Made by a program: the position numbers and the translations under genes. Positions 51,358 to 60,566 of a DNA stretch of 64,000 nucleotides are shown here, piece by piece. Origin of the DNA: Nocardiopsis alborubida (GTDB lineage: Bacteria; Actinomycetota; Actinomycetes; Streptosporangiales; Streptosporangiaceae); NCBI RefSeq assembly GCF_012396365.1, contig NZ_JAAXPG010000012.1:62001-126000 (forward strand), read 5' to 3'. Within the stretch, counting starts at the first letter, position 1. The number at the start of each line of letters is the position of its first letter. The notes below the pieces were generated by a model. It did no database searches, had not been told where the DNA came from, and worked only from the letters and a program-made list of their open reading frames with translations.

Positions 51358-52123
51358 ACTGTCCGGCCGCGTAGTCCCGGGGTGATGACCCCAGCACGCG
51401 CAGGAACATCGTGGAGAACGCCGAGGGGCTCTCGTACCCCAGCCCCATCGCCACCCTGGTCACCGGTTCACCCCGGGCCAACAGCGGCAGCGCGTGCAGC
51501 ACGCAGGCCCGCTGCCGCCACCGCGCGAAGCTCATCCCCGTCTCCGCCCGGAAGAGCCGGTGCACCGTCCGCTCACTGACGTGCAACCTCCCCGCCCACC
51601 GTGCGGGCGGATCGTGCACGTCCGGCGCCCCGAGGAACTCCTCGCACATCCGCCTCAACCCCTCGTGCCCGGGCAGCGGCAGATCCAGCGGCAGCGGCAC
51701 GAGCCGACGCAGTTCATGCAGCACCAGCGCGAACACCGCCGCGTCCCTGCCGTGCGGGGGGTAGCGCGGCTCCAGGTCCACCGCCGTCAACAGCAGCTCC
51801 CGGAGCAGCGGCGACACCTCCACCACCTGGCAGCGCCCCGGGAACCACGCGACCGCGCTCGGCTCCAGGTACAGGCTGCGCGTGCTCACTCCCGTCATGA
51901 CCACCCGATGATCGGTCCCGGCCGGGATCAGCACGGCCCGGTGCGGCGGCACGGTCCACTCCCCGTCCTCGGTCTGGACCCGCATCACCCCCGTCGCACC
52001 GTAGAGGAACTGCGCCCGCCGGTGCCGGTGGGCGGGCAGCACGTGCTCGGGCGGGTAGTCGGTGCCGATCGCCAGGACGGGCCGGTCGATGGAGTCCACC
52101 TCGGCGACGGGGATGTTACGCAC
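51356..52123 (-). CDS. AraC-family transcriptional regulator
   Basis: A 255-aa regulator with an N-terminal cupin (PPEHVLPAHRHRRAQFLYGATGVMRVQTEDGEWTVPPHRAVLIPAGTDHRV) and a C-terminal AraC domain (PPARWAGRLHVSERTVHRLFRAETGMSFARWRQRACVLHALPLLARGEPVTRVAMGLGYESPSAFSTMFLRVLGSSPRDY). This is the short cupin-AraC type common next to transporter genes. GTG start at 52123, divergent from the TSUP permease whose promoter lies within about 80 bp, so it probably regulates that gene. Confidence 0.9.
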   Translation of the reverse strand: MRNIPVAEVDSIDRPVLAIGTDYPPEHVLPAHRHRRAQFLYGATGVMRVQTEDGEWTVPPHRAVLIPAGTDHRVVMTGVSTRSLYLEPSAVAWFPGRCQVVEVSPLLRELLLTAVDLEPRYPPHGRDAAVFALVLHELRRLVPLPLDLPLPGHEGLRRMCEEFLGAPDVHDPPARWAGRLHVSERTVHRLFRAETGMSFARWRQRACVLHALPLLARGEPVTRVAMGLGYESPSAFSTMFLRVLGSSPRDYAAGQ

Positions 52124-52206
52124 GGGACCGAAGCTACCGGGTGTTGTCCGCTGCGCGAAGGACGGTGGCGTTCTTTCGAAAGCGCGCCAACCACTGTCTG
52201 CCTAAC

Positions 52207-53019
52207 GTGGTCCGGGTGCTCACCTTCGTCCTTCCCCTGCTCGCCCTGGGCCTGCTGACCGGCGTCACCACCGTCCTGTTCGGCTTCGGCGGCGGCTTCG
52301 TGGTCGTCCCCGTCGTCTACCACGTCACCCGCGCCCAGGCCGACCCCGGCGTGGACCCGATGGCCGTGGCCGTGGCCACCTCCACCGCCGTGATGGTCGT
52401 CAACGCCCTCAGCGCCACCCTCTCCCAGCGCCGGGCCGGACGGCTGCGCCGCGACTACGTGTGGCCGCTGGCCGCCTACATCGGTGTCGGCGCGGTGCTG
52501 GGCTCCCTGGTCGCCACGGTCGTCGGGGGAGGGGCCCAGCGCGTGCTGTTCATCGCCTACATCGCCGTCACCCTGCTCGACACCCTCCTGCGCAAGGGCT
52601 TCCTGACCCGCGACCCCGACGCCGGGCCCCGTCTGCTGGGGCGGCGCACCACCACGGCGGGCGGGGTCGCCATCGGCGCGGTGACCAGCTTCCTGGGGGT
52701 GGGCGGCAGCGTCATGACCGTCCCCCTGCTGCGCCGCCGGGGCCTGCCGATGGGGGAGGCGACCGCGATGGCCAATCCGCTCAGCCTGCCCGTCGCGGTG
52801 GCGGGCACGGCGGTGTACGCGCTGTTCGGCGAGGGGGGAGGCGCCGGTCCCGGCCACCTGGGCTCGGTGGACCTCGTGGCCGGGGCCCTCCTGCTCGCCG
52901 GGTCGCTGCCCGCCATCGCCGTCACCCGCCGCCTGGTGGGCCGGGTGCCCGACCGGGTGCACGCGGTCTCCTACGTCGTGCTGCTGGCGGTGGTCCTGGC
53001 GGCCTTCCTGTTCGTGTGA
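52207..53019 (+). CDS. TSUP-family (TauE/SafE) permease
   Basis: About 270 aa with eight predicted membrane segments and the two TauE/SafE half-motifs: LLTGVTTVLFGFGGGFVVVPVVYHVT (about residue 15) and IGAVTSFLGVGGSVMTVPLLRRRGLPMGEATAMANPLSLPVAVAGT (about residue 155). The family exports sulfite, sulfoacetate or related anions. GTGs at 52207 and 52216 both fit; a start at 52141 would add a Cys/Arg-rich tail that overlaps the promoter region. Divergent from the AraC regulator. Confidence 0.87.
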   Translation: MVRVLTFVLPLLALGLLTGVTTVLFGFGGGFVVVPVVYHVTRAQADPGVDPMAVAVATSTAVMVVNALSATLSQRRAGRLRRDYVWPLAAYIGVGAVLGSLVATVVGGGAQRVLFIAYIAVTLLDTLLRKGFLTRDPDAGPRLLGRRTTTAGGVAIGAVTSFLGVGGSVMTVPLLRRRGLPMGEATAMANPLSLPVAVAGTAVYALFGEGGGAGPGHLGSVDLVAGALLLAGSLPAIAVTRRLVGRVPDRVHAVSYVVLLAVVLAAFLFV

Positions 53020-53163
53020 ACGTTCGGCCTCGGGGTGTCCCGCCACTGGCCCTACCGCCGCGTACCGCTGGCCGCCGGGGCGCTCGTCCGGAGGGGCCGC
53101 ACCGGCGCCCGGGGACGCGTGTCGGTGCCCGGTGCCCGTACCACCTGCGGAAATACTGACCGT

Positions 53164-53880
53164 ATGGATCTTGAGGGAGCCCGAGTCCTGGTGGCCGGGG
53201 CCACGGGCGTACTCGGCGGGCACATCAGCAGGGCACTGAACCGGGAGGGCACGCGGGTCGTGCTCGCCGGACGCGACGAGGAGGCGCTCGACGCGCTCGC
53301 GCGGGAACTCGACGGGTCCTCCACGGCCGTGTTCGAGGCGGCCGACACCGAGGGCTGCGCGGCGCTCGTGCGCCGCACCGCCGAGGAGCAGGGCGGTCTG
53401 GACGGACTGGTCATCGCCTTCGGCGTCGTGGCCTTCGACACCGGCCCCGACTCCGAGGGCGGCATCGAGGACGCCGCGGTCGAGAAGATGTTCCAGGTCA
53501 ACACGCTCGCGCCGATGGCGATGCTGCGCGCGGCGGTCGACGCGGTCAAGCCCGGCGGGGCGGTGGCGGCGGTCACCGCCGTGACCGCCGAGTACCCGAC
53601 CCACGGCATGGCGGCCTACTCGGCCAGCAAGGCCGCCCTGTCGGCCTGGCTGGCCGCCGCGCGCGCGGACTACCGCGCCAGGCGCGTCGCGGCTCTGGAC
53701 GTGCGCGCGCCGCACATGGACACCGGCCTCGCCGACCGCCCCCTGGCCGGGACCGCGCCCGGGAACCTGCCCGAACCCCACCCCGTGGACGAGGTGGTGG
53801 ACGCGATCGTGCGGGCCCTGCGCTCCGACGCCAGGTCGGTGGCCTTCGACCCCCGGGAGCGGAAGCTCAACGTCAGGTAG
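53164..53880 (+). CDS. Short-chain dehydrogenase/reductase
   Basis: A 238-aa classical SDR: ARVLVAGATGVLGGHISRALNREGTRVVLAGRDEEAL (a TGxxxGxG variant, GATGVLGG, so the middle Gly and last Gly are present), LVIAFGVVAF in place of NNAG, and the catalytic Y-x3-K in MAAYSASKAALSAWLAAARADY, Ser in AVTAVTAEY. The substrate is unknown. ATG 53164 has no strong ribosome-binding site. The protein is shorter than most by about 10 residues. It is monocistronic. Confidence 0.9.
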   Translation: MDLEGARVLVAGATGVLGGHISRALNREGTRVVLAGRDEEALDALARELDGSSTAVFEAADTEGCAALVRRTAEEQGGLDGLVIAFGVVAFDTGPDSEGGIEDAAVEKMFQVNTLAPMAMLRAAVDAVKPGGAVAAVTAVTAEYPTHGMAAYSASKAALSAWLAAARADYRARRVAALDVRAPHMDTGLADRPLAGTAPGNLPEPHPVDEVVDAIVRALRSDARSVAFDPRERKLNVR

Positions 53881-53934
53881 CCGCTGGTGCCCTGCCCGTC
53901 GGCTGCTGGGCTCCTGAGTTGCGGGGCTGCGGGG

Positions 53935-54004
53935 CGGGCTCCGCGCGGTGCCCGCCGGTGGCCGGTCGGAGGTCTGGGCCCTGCGCGGTGCTCGCCGGTG
54001 GCCG
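53935..54004 (+). repeat. Short direct repeats
   Basis: GCGCGGTGCCCGCCGGTGGC near 53944 recurs near 53981 as GCGCGGTGCTCGCCGGTGGC, about 40 bp apart, between the SDR and the next gene. No gene in 53881-54137. Confidence 0.6.
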
Positions 54005-54137
54005 GGTTGCGGGACCGGCTCCTTACTACGCGGGGTCCGGTGGCCGTCGGCCGCCGGACGGGCGGGTGCGGCGGCCGACAGCCCCGCTCCCGGCCGCCGG
54101 TGACACCCGGGTCGCTGCCCTGTGCAAGGGTTCGGCT

Positions 54138-55631
54138 ATGAGCCCCCAGCCCTCCGCCCATCCCCCCGCTTCCCCTCGATCCGACGAACCGGCCCTCGCC
54201 GCGCTGGGCGTCCTGGTGGACCGCTCCGTCGTCGAGATCGCGGAGGCCGCACGCGACGCGCGGACGTTCGATCGCGAGACCGTCCGGGCCGTCTCCGACC
54301 TGTGGGACAACGCCGTTCTGCCCCTGTTCCGGGCCGCGACGGGTCGCCCCGGGCCGGAGCGGGAACGGCGCGCCCGCGCGGCCCTGGAGTGGACGGCGCG
54401 CCTGCGGCCGACGCGCTGGGACTGGATGGTGGAGCAGGCCGCGCTGTGCGGGCACCGCCTCGACGCGCTCGTCCCGCCCCCGCCCGTGTACTTCGACAGG
54501 CCCTACCGCGACTACCGGGGCAAGATCCGTCCGGCGTACTCCCGGTGGACGCCGCAGGCGCTGGCCGACCTAGCGGACGACTACGCACTCGGCGCCGCCG
54601 CCCTGCGCCACGTGCGGATCGAACGGGAGGGCGCACGCCTGTGCGGCTTCCTGACCCTGGAACCGGCCCGCTCCTACGACCCCGGTGCCAGCGCTCCCGG
54701 CGGCCCTCCCACGCTCGACGTGCACCTGGAGGACCTGACCTGGGTGGACGTGGACTCCGACTCGGCGCACGGAGTGCGCCTGGACTTCGACGCGGACGGG
54801 GTCGTGGTCGGCCTGGGAAACGGGGGAGCGCTGCGGGCCCGGTCGGCCTCACTACGGCTCGACGACGGCTCCTGGCACCTGTCGGGAGCCGGTCGCCGCG
54901 CCGACGCGCGGACCCCGCCCCGTGGGGACGGGCCCCGGCCCGCCCAGCCGCCGCAGGAGGGGAGTGTGGAGGGCTCCGCTTGGGGTGCGGCGACCTTCCT
55001 GGGCAGGGCCATGTTGACGATCCGTAGGGTCCGCTATCCCGGTGAGGTCGCGCGCGTGCCGGTGGACGCGTACTGCCGTGCCCTGGAAGGGGCCGGGCGG
55101 GACGTCCTGGCGGCGGGAGCCCTGCGGCCGCGGCGGAGCGAGGCCGCGTTCCGTGCCCTGACCGCCGAGTGGCTGCGGCGCGGCGGAACCGATCTGGCGG
55201 CGGACTGGAGAATGCTCCTTCGAGGTGTTCCGGACGCCGGGGAGCTGGCTCGGGGCGTGCGCGAGGAGCTGCTCGCACGGGGAGAGGCCCCGCGCGCCCC
55301 CGTCACACCCCGGGAGGTCACCGAACTTCCGGAACGGGCCGCGTTGCGCATGGTCTCCTACACGGCCGAGCACACCGACGGGCGTGTCCGCCGCGAGGCC
55401 AGTGCCATGATGCACCTGGCCGTGCCCGGCCAGGACCGGGACGGGCCGTGGCGGATGCGCGTCCTGACCGCGACCGACCCCGTCCGGCTGCAGGTGCGGA
55501 CCCCGGCCTTCGACGGGACCGGCCGCGTCCGCGTGGACCGGGACGGGGGCGGGCGGGAGACCCTCGCGGTGGACGGCGACGCCCTGTGCCTGGACGCCCG
55601 CGCCTGGGTCCAGGAAACCCCGCCGCGCTGA
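54138..55631 (+). CDS. Unknown 497-aa cytoplasmic protein
   Basis: No domain recognised. It has no signal peptide or membrane helix. N-terminal region rich in Pro/Ser, then helical LAALGVLVDRSVVEIAEAARDARTFDRETVRAVSDLWDNAVLPLF. The middle has RPYRDYRGKIRPAYSRWTPQALADLADDYALGAAAL, then a beta-rich part (SARSYDPGASA, TLDVHLEDLTWVDVDSDSAHGVRLDFDADGVVVGLGNGG) and a helical C-terminus. Codon use and GC skew look like a genuine gene. ATG 54138 follows an AAGGG. Could be a conserved actinobacterial hypothetical; no partner is nearby. Confidence 0.7.
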   Translation: MSPQPSAHPPASPRSDEPALAALGVLVDRSVVEIAEAARDARTFDRETVRAVSDLWDNAVLPLFRAATGRPGPERERRARAALEWTARLRPTRWDWMVEQAALCGHRLDALVPPPPVYFDRPYRDYRGKIRPAYSRWTPQALADLADDYALGAAALRHVRIEREGARLCGFLTLEPARSYDPGASAPGGPPTLDVHLEDLTWVDVDSDSAHGVRLDFDADGVVVGLGNGGALRARSASLRLDDGSWHLSGAGRRADARTPPRGDGPRPAQPPQEGSVEGSAWGAATFLGRAMLTIRRVRYPGEVARVPVDAYCRALEGAGRDVLAAGALRPRRSEAAFRALTAEWLRRGGTDLAADWRMLLRGVPDAGELARGVREELLARGEAPRAPVTPREVTELPERAALRMVSYTAEHTDGRVRREASAMMHLAVPGQDRDGPWRMRVLTATDPVRLQVRTPAFDGTGRVRVDRDGGGRETLAVDGDALCLDARAWVQETPPR

Positions 55632-56040
55632 CCCGAGGCCGGGTCCGCACCTCAGCGCGGTGTCTCTTGAGCGCGTGGTGGGGGCCAGGTCCAGGTAGGG
55701 AAGTGCGTGGCTTTCAGGAACCGTGCACCCATGCGCTGCACCGTCGACTCGTTTTCGTTCCCAGCCGACTCCAATGCACCAACAGTCGGGGAACACTCAC
55801 CCTTGCTCTTGCCGGACAGCGAGCATGACTGCACCGGAACCCTGACCATCAACAGCCGCCCTGTTTCCACCGGGCCGTTGACGTCGCACCAGCGCCTACG
55901 CCCACACCCTTGGGAGCACCACGACCCCCACCGCACTCCTGAAGCGTTTTTCCGAGATACCAGATCGCCCCTGGCCGTAGTATGCAGATTGGATTCGCAG
56001 ACCACGAAGCGTGCTGACGCTGCTGTCTACTGATGAGGAC
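55632..56040. other. Non-coding or decayed 400-bp stretch with shifting composition
   Basis: Composition falls from high GC to intermediate before the AT-rich Imm35 gene. Open frames run in both strands (for example 55707-56033 and the opposite strand) but neither looks like a known protein. Probably the eroded flank of a transferred cassette. Confidence 0.5.
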
Positions 56041-56331
56041 ATGTGTTCCATGATGACAAAAGAAGAGGCAATTGAAGTCGCCAGAAAATTCTTTGATGAT
56101 GCGGTTGGTAAATTAATTCTCCAGGGAGGAATGATATCGGAGCGGGATATTTTCTGTCATGAAAAGTACGTTGTCCTTCCCTGGGATTCGATCGCATTCC
56201 TGAAGGAGGGGAAATGGGAGGAGTGCTTTATTGGAAACGCTCCTATTAGGGTGGATAGGGAGACCGGTGGCTGCGAATTCATAGGAGTTCGGCAGGCGGT
56301 GGAGTACCGAAAGCTCGGTTTTCCTGTATAG
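56041..56331 (+). CDS. Imm35/YrhB-domain immunity-like protein
   Basis: 96 aa (ATGs at 56041, 56050, 56053). MTKEEAIEVARKFFDDAV opens like YrhB, and FIGNAPIRVDRETGGCEFIGVRQAVEYRKLGF matches the Imm35/YrhB core, where a GNAP..ID..TG pattern ends the domain. It is clearly AT-richer than every other gene in the window, with AAA/GAA/ATT-rich codons, indicating recent transfer. Imm35 proteins neutralise polymorphic toxins. No toxin is encoded nearby, so it is an orphan immunity gene or a remnant of a toxin cassette. Confidence 0.8.
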   Translation: MCSMMTKEEAIEVARKFFDDAVGKLILQGGMISERDIFCHEKYVVLPWDSIAFLKEGKWEECFIGNAPIRVDRETGGCEFIGVRQAVEYRKLGFPV

Positions 56332-56334
56332 CTG

Positions 56335-56526
56335 AGAATCCTTGGTGGCGTCGGCCGAGTTGAGTCCGTCGAAGCGCGGAGCCGTGCCGTACCAGAGGGT
56401 GCCCTGCGCGGGTGCCGAGCCGAACTGGACCGGGCTTCCCTCAGAGACCGGGGGCCCGGGACGCGACCCGTTACTCGGCACGTCTGATCGGTTTCCTTTT
56501 CGGGGACCGGTGACGGTTCTCGTCAA
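56335..56526 (-). pseudogene. Possible gene fragment (minus strand) adjoining the Imm35 gene
   Basis: About 50 codons read like protein on the minus strand (SNGSRPGPPVSEGSPVQFG then TLWYGTAPRFDGLNSADATKDSQ) with normal high-GC codon use, then run into the antisense of the AT-rich Imm35 gene. This suggests a truncated host gene at the insertion boundary. I do not recognise the family. Confidence 0.3.
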
Positions 56527-56610
56527 ACGCGGAGGGGCTTAATCCACCTCGATGCACCCCACGGTTTTCCGGGAACGACGAGGGCGTGCCCTCCCGCTCC
56601 GGGCGGCGCG

Positions 56611-57510
56611 TCAGCCTTGAGGGTCCAGCACCGCCGCCGCGGCGGCCAGGTCGGCGTCAGCACCGGTGGTCAGCGCGTACAGGGCGTAGCCGATCGGGGA
56701 GGCGTCCCACAGGTGCCTGGCCTGCGCCGCCAGGCCGGGGTGGACGTGCCCGCCCGCCCGCTCGTAGGCGGTGAGGGTGGCCCGCAGCATCTCTTCGCCC
56801 GCGGCGCCGTACTGGGCGGACAGGTCGCGTGCGGGGTCGTCCACGCGGGCGGTCGTCCAGTCCAGGACCCCGGTGACCGCGCCCTCCTCGTCGAGCAGCA
56901 CGTGCGCGGGGTAGATCTCGCCGTGGGTCATGACGGTCCGCTCGGGCCAGCAGGTGTCGTCGTCGAGCCACGCCCTCCATGCCTCGGTCAGGGCGGGGGA
57001 GACGGTGAAGGCCTCGCTCACGCGGGCGATGTCGTCCCGCCACGCCTGACGTACCCGGGCCGGGGTACGGACCTCGACGCCCGCCGCCTCGGCCCGCTCC
57101 GGGGCGATCGAGTGCAGGCGGGCCAGCAGGTGCCCCAGACGCTCGGCGTAGTCGGGGCTGGCGGGGTCCATGTGCCAGACGGGCTCCCCGGAGTCGGTCA
57201 GGGTCAGGCCCGGGGCGCCGGGCAGGGCCGGGTAGGCGATCAGCTCGGGGGAGCGGACCCGCCAGTCGGGGACCGCGACGCCGTCCTCGGCCAGGACCGG
57301 GGCGACCAGGTCGAGGACGCGCGTCTCGGCGGCCATGCCCTCGGAGACGTCGGCGCGGCGGGGTACGCGCAGCACCCACTTCCGGCCGGTCGCGTCGCGG
57401 GCCATGACGACGCGGTAGTCCAGGCCCGCCTCGTTCACCGTGGCGTCTCGCGCGGACAGGTGCAGGCCGTGGGCGGCGGCGAGGGTGATGGTGTGGTCGA
57501 TGGTGCTCAT
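56611..57510 (-). CDS. Macrolide 2'-phosphotransferase-like kinase (Mph family)
   Basis: A 299-aa aminoglycoside/macrolide phosphotransferase fold. N-terminus ITLAAAHGLHLSARDATVNEAGLDYRVVMARDATGRKWVLRVPRR carries the ATP-binding Lys; AETRVLDLVAPVLAEDGVAVPDWRV follows, then the catalytic MTHGEIYPAHVLLDEEGAVTGVLDWTTARVDDPARDLS (brenner-type HG(E/D)xxxxH and DWxxA). The sequence pattern is that of Mph enzymes, which inactivate erythromycin-type macrolides with GTP. ATG 57510; the upstream frame is repeat-derived. Preceded by 287 bp with duplicated motifs that may form a leader. In the same direction as the LysR gene. Confidence 0.85.
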   Translation of the reverse strand: MSTIDHTITLAAAHGLHLSARDATVNEAGLDYRVVMARDATGRKWVLRVPRRADVSEGMAAETRVLDLVAPVLAEDGVAVPDWRVRSPELIAYPALPGAPGLTLTDSGEPVWHMDPASPDYAERLGHLLARLHSIAPERAEAAGVEVRTPARVRQAWRDDIARVSEAFTVSPALTEAWRAWLDDDTCWPERTVMTHGEIYPAHVLLDEEGAVTGVLDWTTARVDDPARDLSAQYGAAGEEMLRATLTAYERAGGHVHPGLAAQARHLWDASPIGYALYALTTGADADLAAAAAVLDPQG

Positions 57511-57610
57511 GGGACTAAGTTCCCACCCGCGCCCGCGTAACGCGAGGCGACGGGTCGTGCGGGCTCCGCCGGGCGTGTCCCGCGAGCGGTCGCGCTCCGG
57601 ACCGAACCCG

Positions 57611-57790
57611 GGCCGCCGATGGCCTTCCGTGGAGACCGGGGCCGCGTTCCCGCCGACCTCCTGCCGTAGACGGAGCGGGGCCGCACTCCCGGAGCCCTTC
57701 TGCCGCCGATCGCCTTCCGTGGAGGTCGCGGGGCCGCGCCCTCGCCAACGATCCTCCGCCGACCTCCCGCCGTAGGCGGAGCGGGCGGGC
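57611..57790 (-). repeat. Imperfect duplicated elements in the mph leader region
   Basis: CGATGGCCTTCCGTGGAG near 57617 recurs as CGATCGCCTTCCGTGGAG near 57708, and GCCGACCTCCTGCCGTAGAC near 57652 recurs as GCCGACCTCCCGCCGTAGGC near 57759. Two copies of a roughly 80-bp unit lie between the LysR stop and the mph start, so they are in the mph 5' region. Confidence 0.7.
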
Positions 57791-57797
57791 GACCGGA

Positions 57798-58739
57798 TCA
57801 CCCGTCTGTCCGGCGGACCACCCAGTCCGGGGTCCACACGTCATCCGGGGTCCGCGGGCCCGAGGCGCGCAGGTACTCGCGCAGCGCGCTCAGCACGGGG
57901 TGCCGATCCCCGCTGCGGGACAGCAGCACGTGCGGGTAGACCGGCGTCGGGTCGCGCAGGGGGACACGCCGCAGGTCGTGGGCCCGGGGCCACAGGTACC
58001 GGTCCCCGCCGCCGACGAGGGTGGCCAGGGAGGCGGAGTCGGCCAGCGCGTCCATCAGGGCCTCGTCGCCGAAGTCGGGGCCGAGCGCGTCGATGCTCAG
58101 ACCGAAGGCCTCCGACAGCGCGCGGTAAAACTCCGCCCACTCCGTGTCCGGCCTGATCCCGGGGATCCAGATCCGGTGACCGGCCAGGTCCGCGGGCCTG
58201 ACCTCGGGTGCGTCCGCCAGCGGGTGGGCTGGCCCGACCAGCAGCTCCAGGGGTGAGTCCAGGAGCCGTTCGGCGCTGATCCCGGCCGGGAGCCGCTCGG
58301 CCGACAGAGCGCGGAAGGACGCGTCGACGGTTCCTTCGAGCACCGCCCGGGCGGCCCGGGCGGCGTTCTCGCCGCCCAGCGTGACCGCGTCCAGCTCCGC
58401 CCCGGGGTGGGAGCGGTAGAACCGGTAGACGGCCTGGGCCGGGGCGATGCGCCGGTTGAGCACGTCCACGCGCAGGGGTCGGCTGCCGGGGCGCACGGCC
58501 CGCTCGGCCTGCTCCAGGGCCGCGAGGACCCTCCGGGCGTGCGGCAGGAGGACCTGCCCGTCCAGGCTCGGTCTGGAGCCCCGGGAGGTCCGCACCAGGA
58601 GCGCGGCCCCCAGGTGTCGCTCCAGGGCCGCGATCCGCTTGGAGACCGCCTGCTGGCTGATCCCGAGCTCGTCCGCCGCGGCCTGGAACTGGCCGGTCCG
58701 GGCGACGGCCACGAACGTGCGCAGCGCTTCGACATCCAC
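57798..58739 (-). CDS. LysR-family transcriptional regulator
   Basis: A 313-aa LysR protein: helix-turn-helix [51 protein letters not shown] (residues 1-51) and a C-terminal effector domain ([60 protein letters not shown]). GTG start at 58739. Divergent from the acetyltransferase gene at 58830 across 90 bp, so that gene is the likely target. It has SQQ in the recognition helix, common in HdfR/LeuO-like actinobacterial members. Confidence 0.92.
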   Translation of the reverse strand: MDVEALRTFVAVARTGQFQAAADELGISQQAVSKRIAALERHLGAALLVRTSRGSRPSLDGQVLLPHARRVLAALEQAERAVRPGSRPLRVDVLNRRIAPAQAVYRFYRSHPGAELDAVTLGGENAARAARAVLEGTVDASFRALSAERLPAGISAERLLDSPLELLVGPAHPLADAPEVRPADLAGHRIWIPGIRPDTEWAEFYRALSEAFGLSIDALGPDFGDEALMDALADSASLATLVGGGDRYLWPRAHDLRRVPLRDPTPVYPHVLLSRSGDRHPVLSALREYLRASGPRTPDDVWTPDWVVRRTDG

Positions 58740-58829
58740 GGCTCCAGCCTACTTGCACAACCTCTGGTTGTGTCCGGTGGATCGTGCGGTTGTTTGACCA
58801 CGCGTTCCGCCGGGTGGTGGGATCAGCGC

Positions 58830-59381
58830 ATGTCCACACGCACAGAGCAGGTCATGTACGTCCAAACGCCCGAGTTCGCACGTCACGTGGAGCGCATCGC
58901 GGAGGTGACCGACGCGACGTCCCGGCTGAACGTGCTGCCGTTCAGCGACAGCGAGGGCCGCGCCGAACTACTATCCGTTGTGTTCGGCGACTCGCTGCCG
59001 GAGTCGGTGACGATCTATCCGCCGTTCTTCACCGAGTACGGGCTCAACACGGCGTTCGGGGAGGACGTCTTCGTCAACCAGGGCTGCACGTTCATGGACA
59101 GGGGCGGCATCCGCGTCGGCAGCCGCGTCATGATCGCGCCGAGGGTCAGCCTCATCACCGGCGGGCACCCCCTGCCCCTCGCCGAGCGCCGCGAGTACCT
59201 CTCCTTCGCCCCCATCGTCATCGAGGACGACGTCTGGATCGGAGCGGCCGCCGTGGTCACGCAGGGGGTGACCATCGGCGCCGGTTCCGTGGTCGCCGCG
59301 GGCGCGGTGGTCACCCGCGACGTCCCCGCCCGCACCCTGGTCGGGGGAGTCCCCGCCCGCGTGATCAGGGCGATCGACTGA
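58830..59381 (+). CDS. Sugar O-acetyltransferase (LacA/maltose acetyltransferase-like hexapeptide protein)
   Basis: A 183-aa left-handed beta-helix acetyltransferase: [104 protein letters not shown]. The hexapeptide turns and the catalytic His in TGGHPLPL are conserved. The N-terminal segment [25 protein letters not shown] matches LacA-like enzymes. Acceptor unknown. ATG 58830, divergent from LysR. Confidence 0.92.
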   Translation: MSTRTEQVMYVQTPEFARHVERIAEVTDATSRLNVLPFSDSEGRAELLSVVFGDSLPESVTIYPPFFTEYGLNTAFGEDVFVNQGCTFMDRGGIRVGSRVMIAPRVSLITGGHPLPLAERREYLSFAPIVIEDDVWIGAAAVVTQGVTIGAGSVVAAGAVVTRDVPARTLVGGVPARVIRAID

Positions 59382-59393
59382 GCCCGCCCCGGG

Positions 59394-60566
59394 TCAGCCG
59401 GCCCGGAGGGGGCCGGACTCCGGCGCCGGGGCGGCGAAGTACTCGTGCGCCGTGCGGGCGAGCAGTGTGGCGCCGTCGGAGATGACCCTGTTGGCTGCCT
59501 CCCCGACGCAGACGGCGGCGAACTCGGGCTGGTGGTTGCTGACCGGGAAGCAGCCCAGGCCGATGTAGGGGTGGATGGCCGCAACGTGCTGGGAGACGTT
59601 GCCCATGTCGGTCGAGGCGCGGTTCATCGTCTGGTGTTCGGGTGGCGCGTCGAACCGCCGCCCGAGCGCCAGGGCGTGACGCGTGTAGATCTCCAGGGCG
59701 CGCTCGTCGGTACGGAACTCCGAGTAGGGCTGCGACTCCGGGGTGAACTCCAGGGCGGTGTCGGTCGCCAGCGCTCCGGCCCGGAAGCACTGTTCCACCC
59801 GGCGGCGCAGTGGCTCCAGCTGCTCCAGGCTCTCGGCCCGGGTGTACCAGCGGCCCTCGGTCACCGCGGGGATGGCGTTGGGCGCCTGCCCGCCCACCGT
59901 CTGGATCCCGTGGACGCGGGTTCCCGGCGGGAGCTGCTGGCGCAGCAGGCCGAGGGCCACCTGGGCGACCACGAAGGCGTCGTTGGCGTTGCGGCCCTCG
60001 TGCGGGTAGGCGGCGGCGTGGGCCGACCGGCCGGTGAAGCGGACGTGGTCGTGGGCGACGGCGTAGGGCTCGGCCCGCGGCGCGTCCACCGGTCCGGGGT
60101 GGGCCATCAGCGCCAGGTCCAGGTCCCGGAAGGCTCCGGCGTCCAGCAGTTCGATCTTGCCGCCGCCGCCCTCCTCGGCCGGGGCGGCGATCACGTCGAT
60201 ACGCAGGTCGAGCCGGTCCGCCCAGGGGCGCAGCGCGATCGCCGCGCCCGCCGACATCGCGGCGATCAGGTTGTGCCCGCAGGCGTGGCCCAGGCCGGGC
60301 AGCGCGTCGTACTCCACGACGAAGCCGACCCGGCGCCGACCGGACCCGTAGGTGGCGTGCAGCGCGGTGGGAAAGCCGAGGTAGGCGTTCTCGACGGCGA
60401 AACCGAACCGCTCCAGCAGCTCCGCCGTCCACCGTGCCGCGCGGTGCTCCTCCCAGGCGGTCTCGGGGTGGGCGTGCAGCGTCTCGGAGTAGGAGACCAG
60501 CTCTGGCAGGTGCTCCGCGGCGCTCGGCAGCGCGCCGTGTTCGGGCGCGCCGGGTTCAGCGGTCAT
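59394..60566 (-). CDS. M20-family amidohydrolase (AbgB/PM20D2-like)
   Basis: A 390-aa metallopeptidase/amidohydrolase: VGFVVEYDALPGLGHACGHNLIAAMSAGAAIAL (metal His and Asp), DVIAAPAEEGGGGKIELL (catalytic and metal Glu pair), LALMAHPGPVDA, then the dimerisation lid (HDHVRFTGRSAHAAAYPHEGRNANDAFV) and late AFVENQPEFAA-like region. The DALPGLGHACGHN block is close to p-aminobenzoyl-glutamate hydrolases and PM20D2 dipeptidases. Its start overlaps the DUF1028 stop by 11 bp; last gene of the minus-strand operon. Confidence 0.9.
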   Translation of the reverse strand: MTAEPGAPEHGALPSAAEHLPELVSYSETLHAHPETAWEEHRAARWTAELLERFGFAVENAYLGFPTALHATYGSGRRRVGFVVEYDALPGLGHACGHNLIAAMSAGAAIALRPWADRLDLRIDVIAAPAEEGGGGKIELLDAGAFRDLDLALMAHPGPVDAPRAEPYAVAHDHVRFTGRSAHAAAYPHEGRNANDAFVVAQVALGLLRQQLPPGTRVHGIQTVGGQAPNAIPAVTEGRWYTRAESLEQLEPLRRRVEQCFRAGALATDTALEFTPESQPYSEFRTDERALEIYTRHALALGRRFDAPPEHQTMNRASTDMGNVSQHVAAIHPYIGLGCFPVSNHQPEFAAVCVGEAANRVISDGATLLARTAHEYFAAPAPESGPLRAG

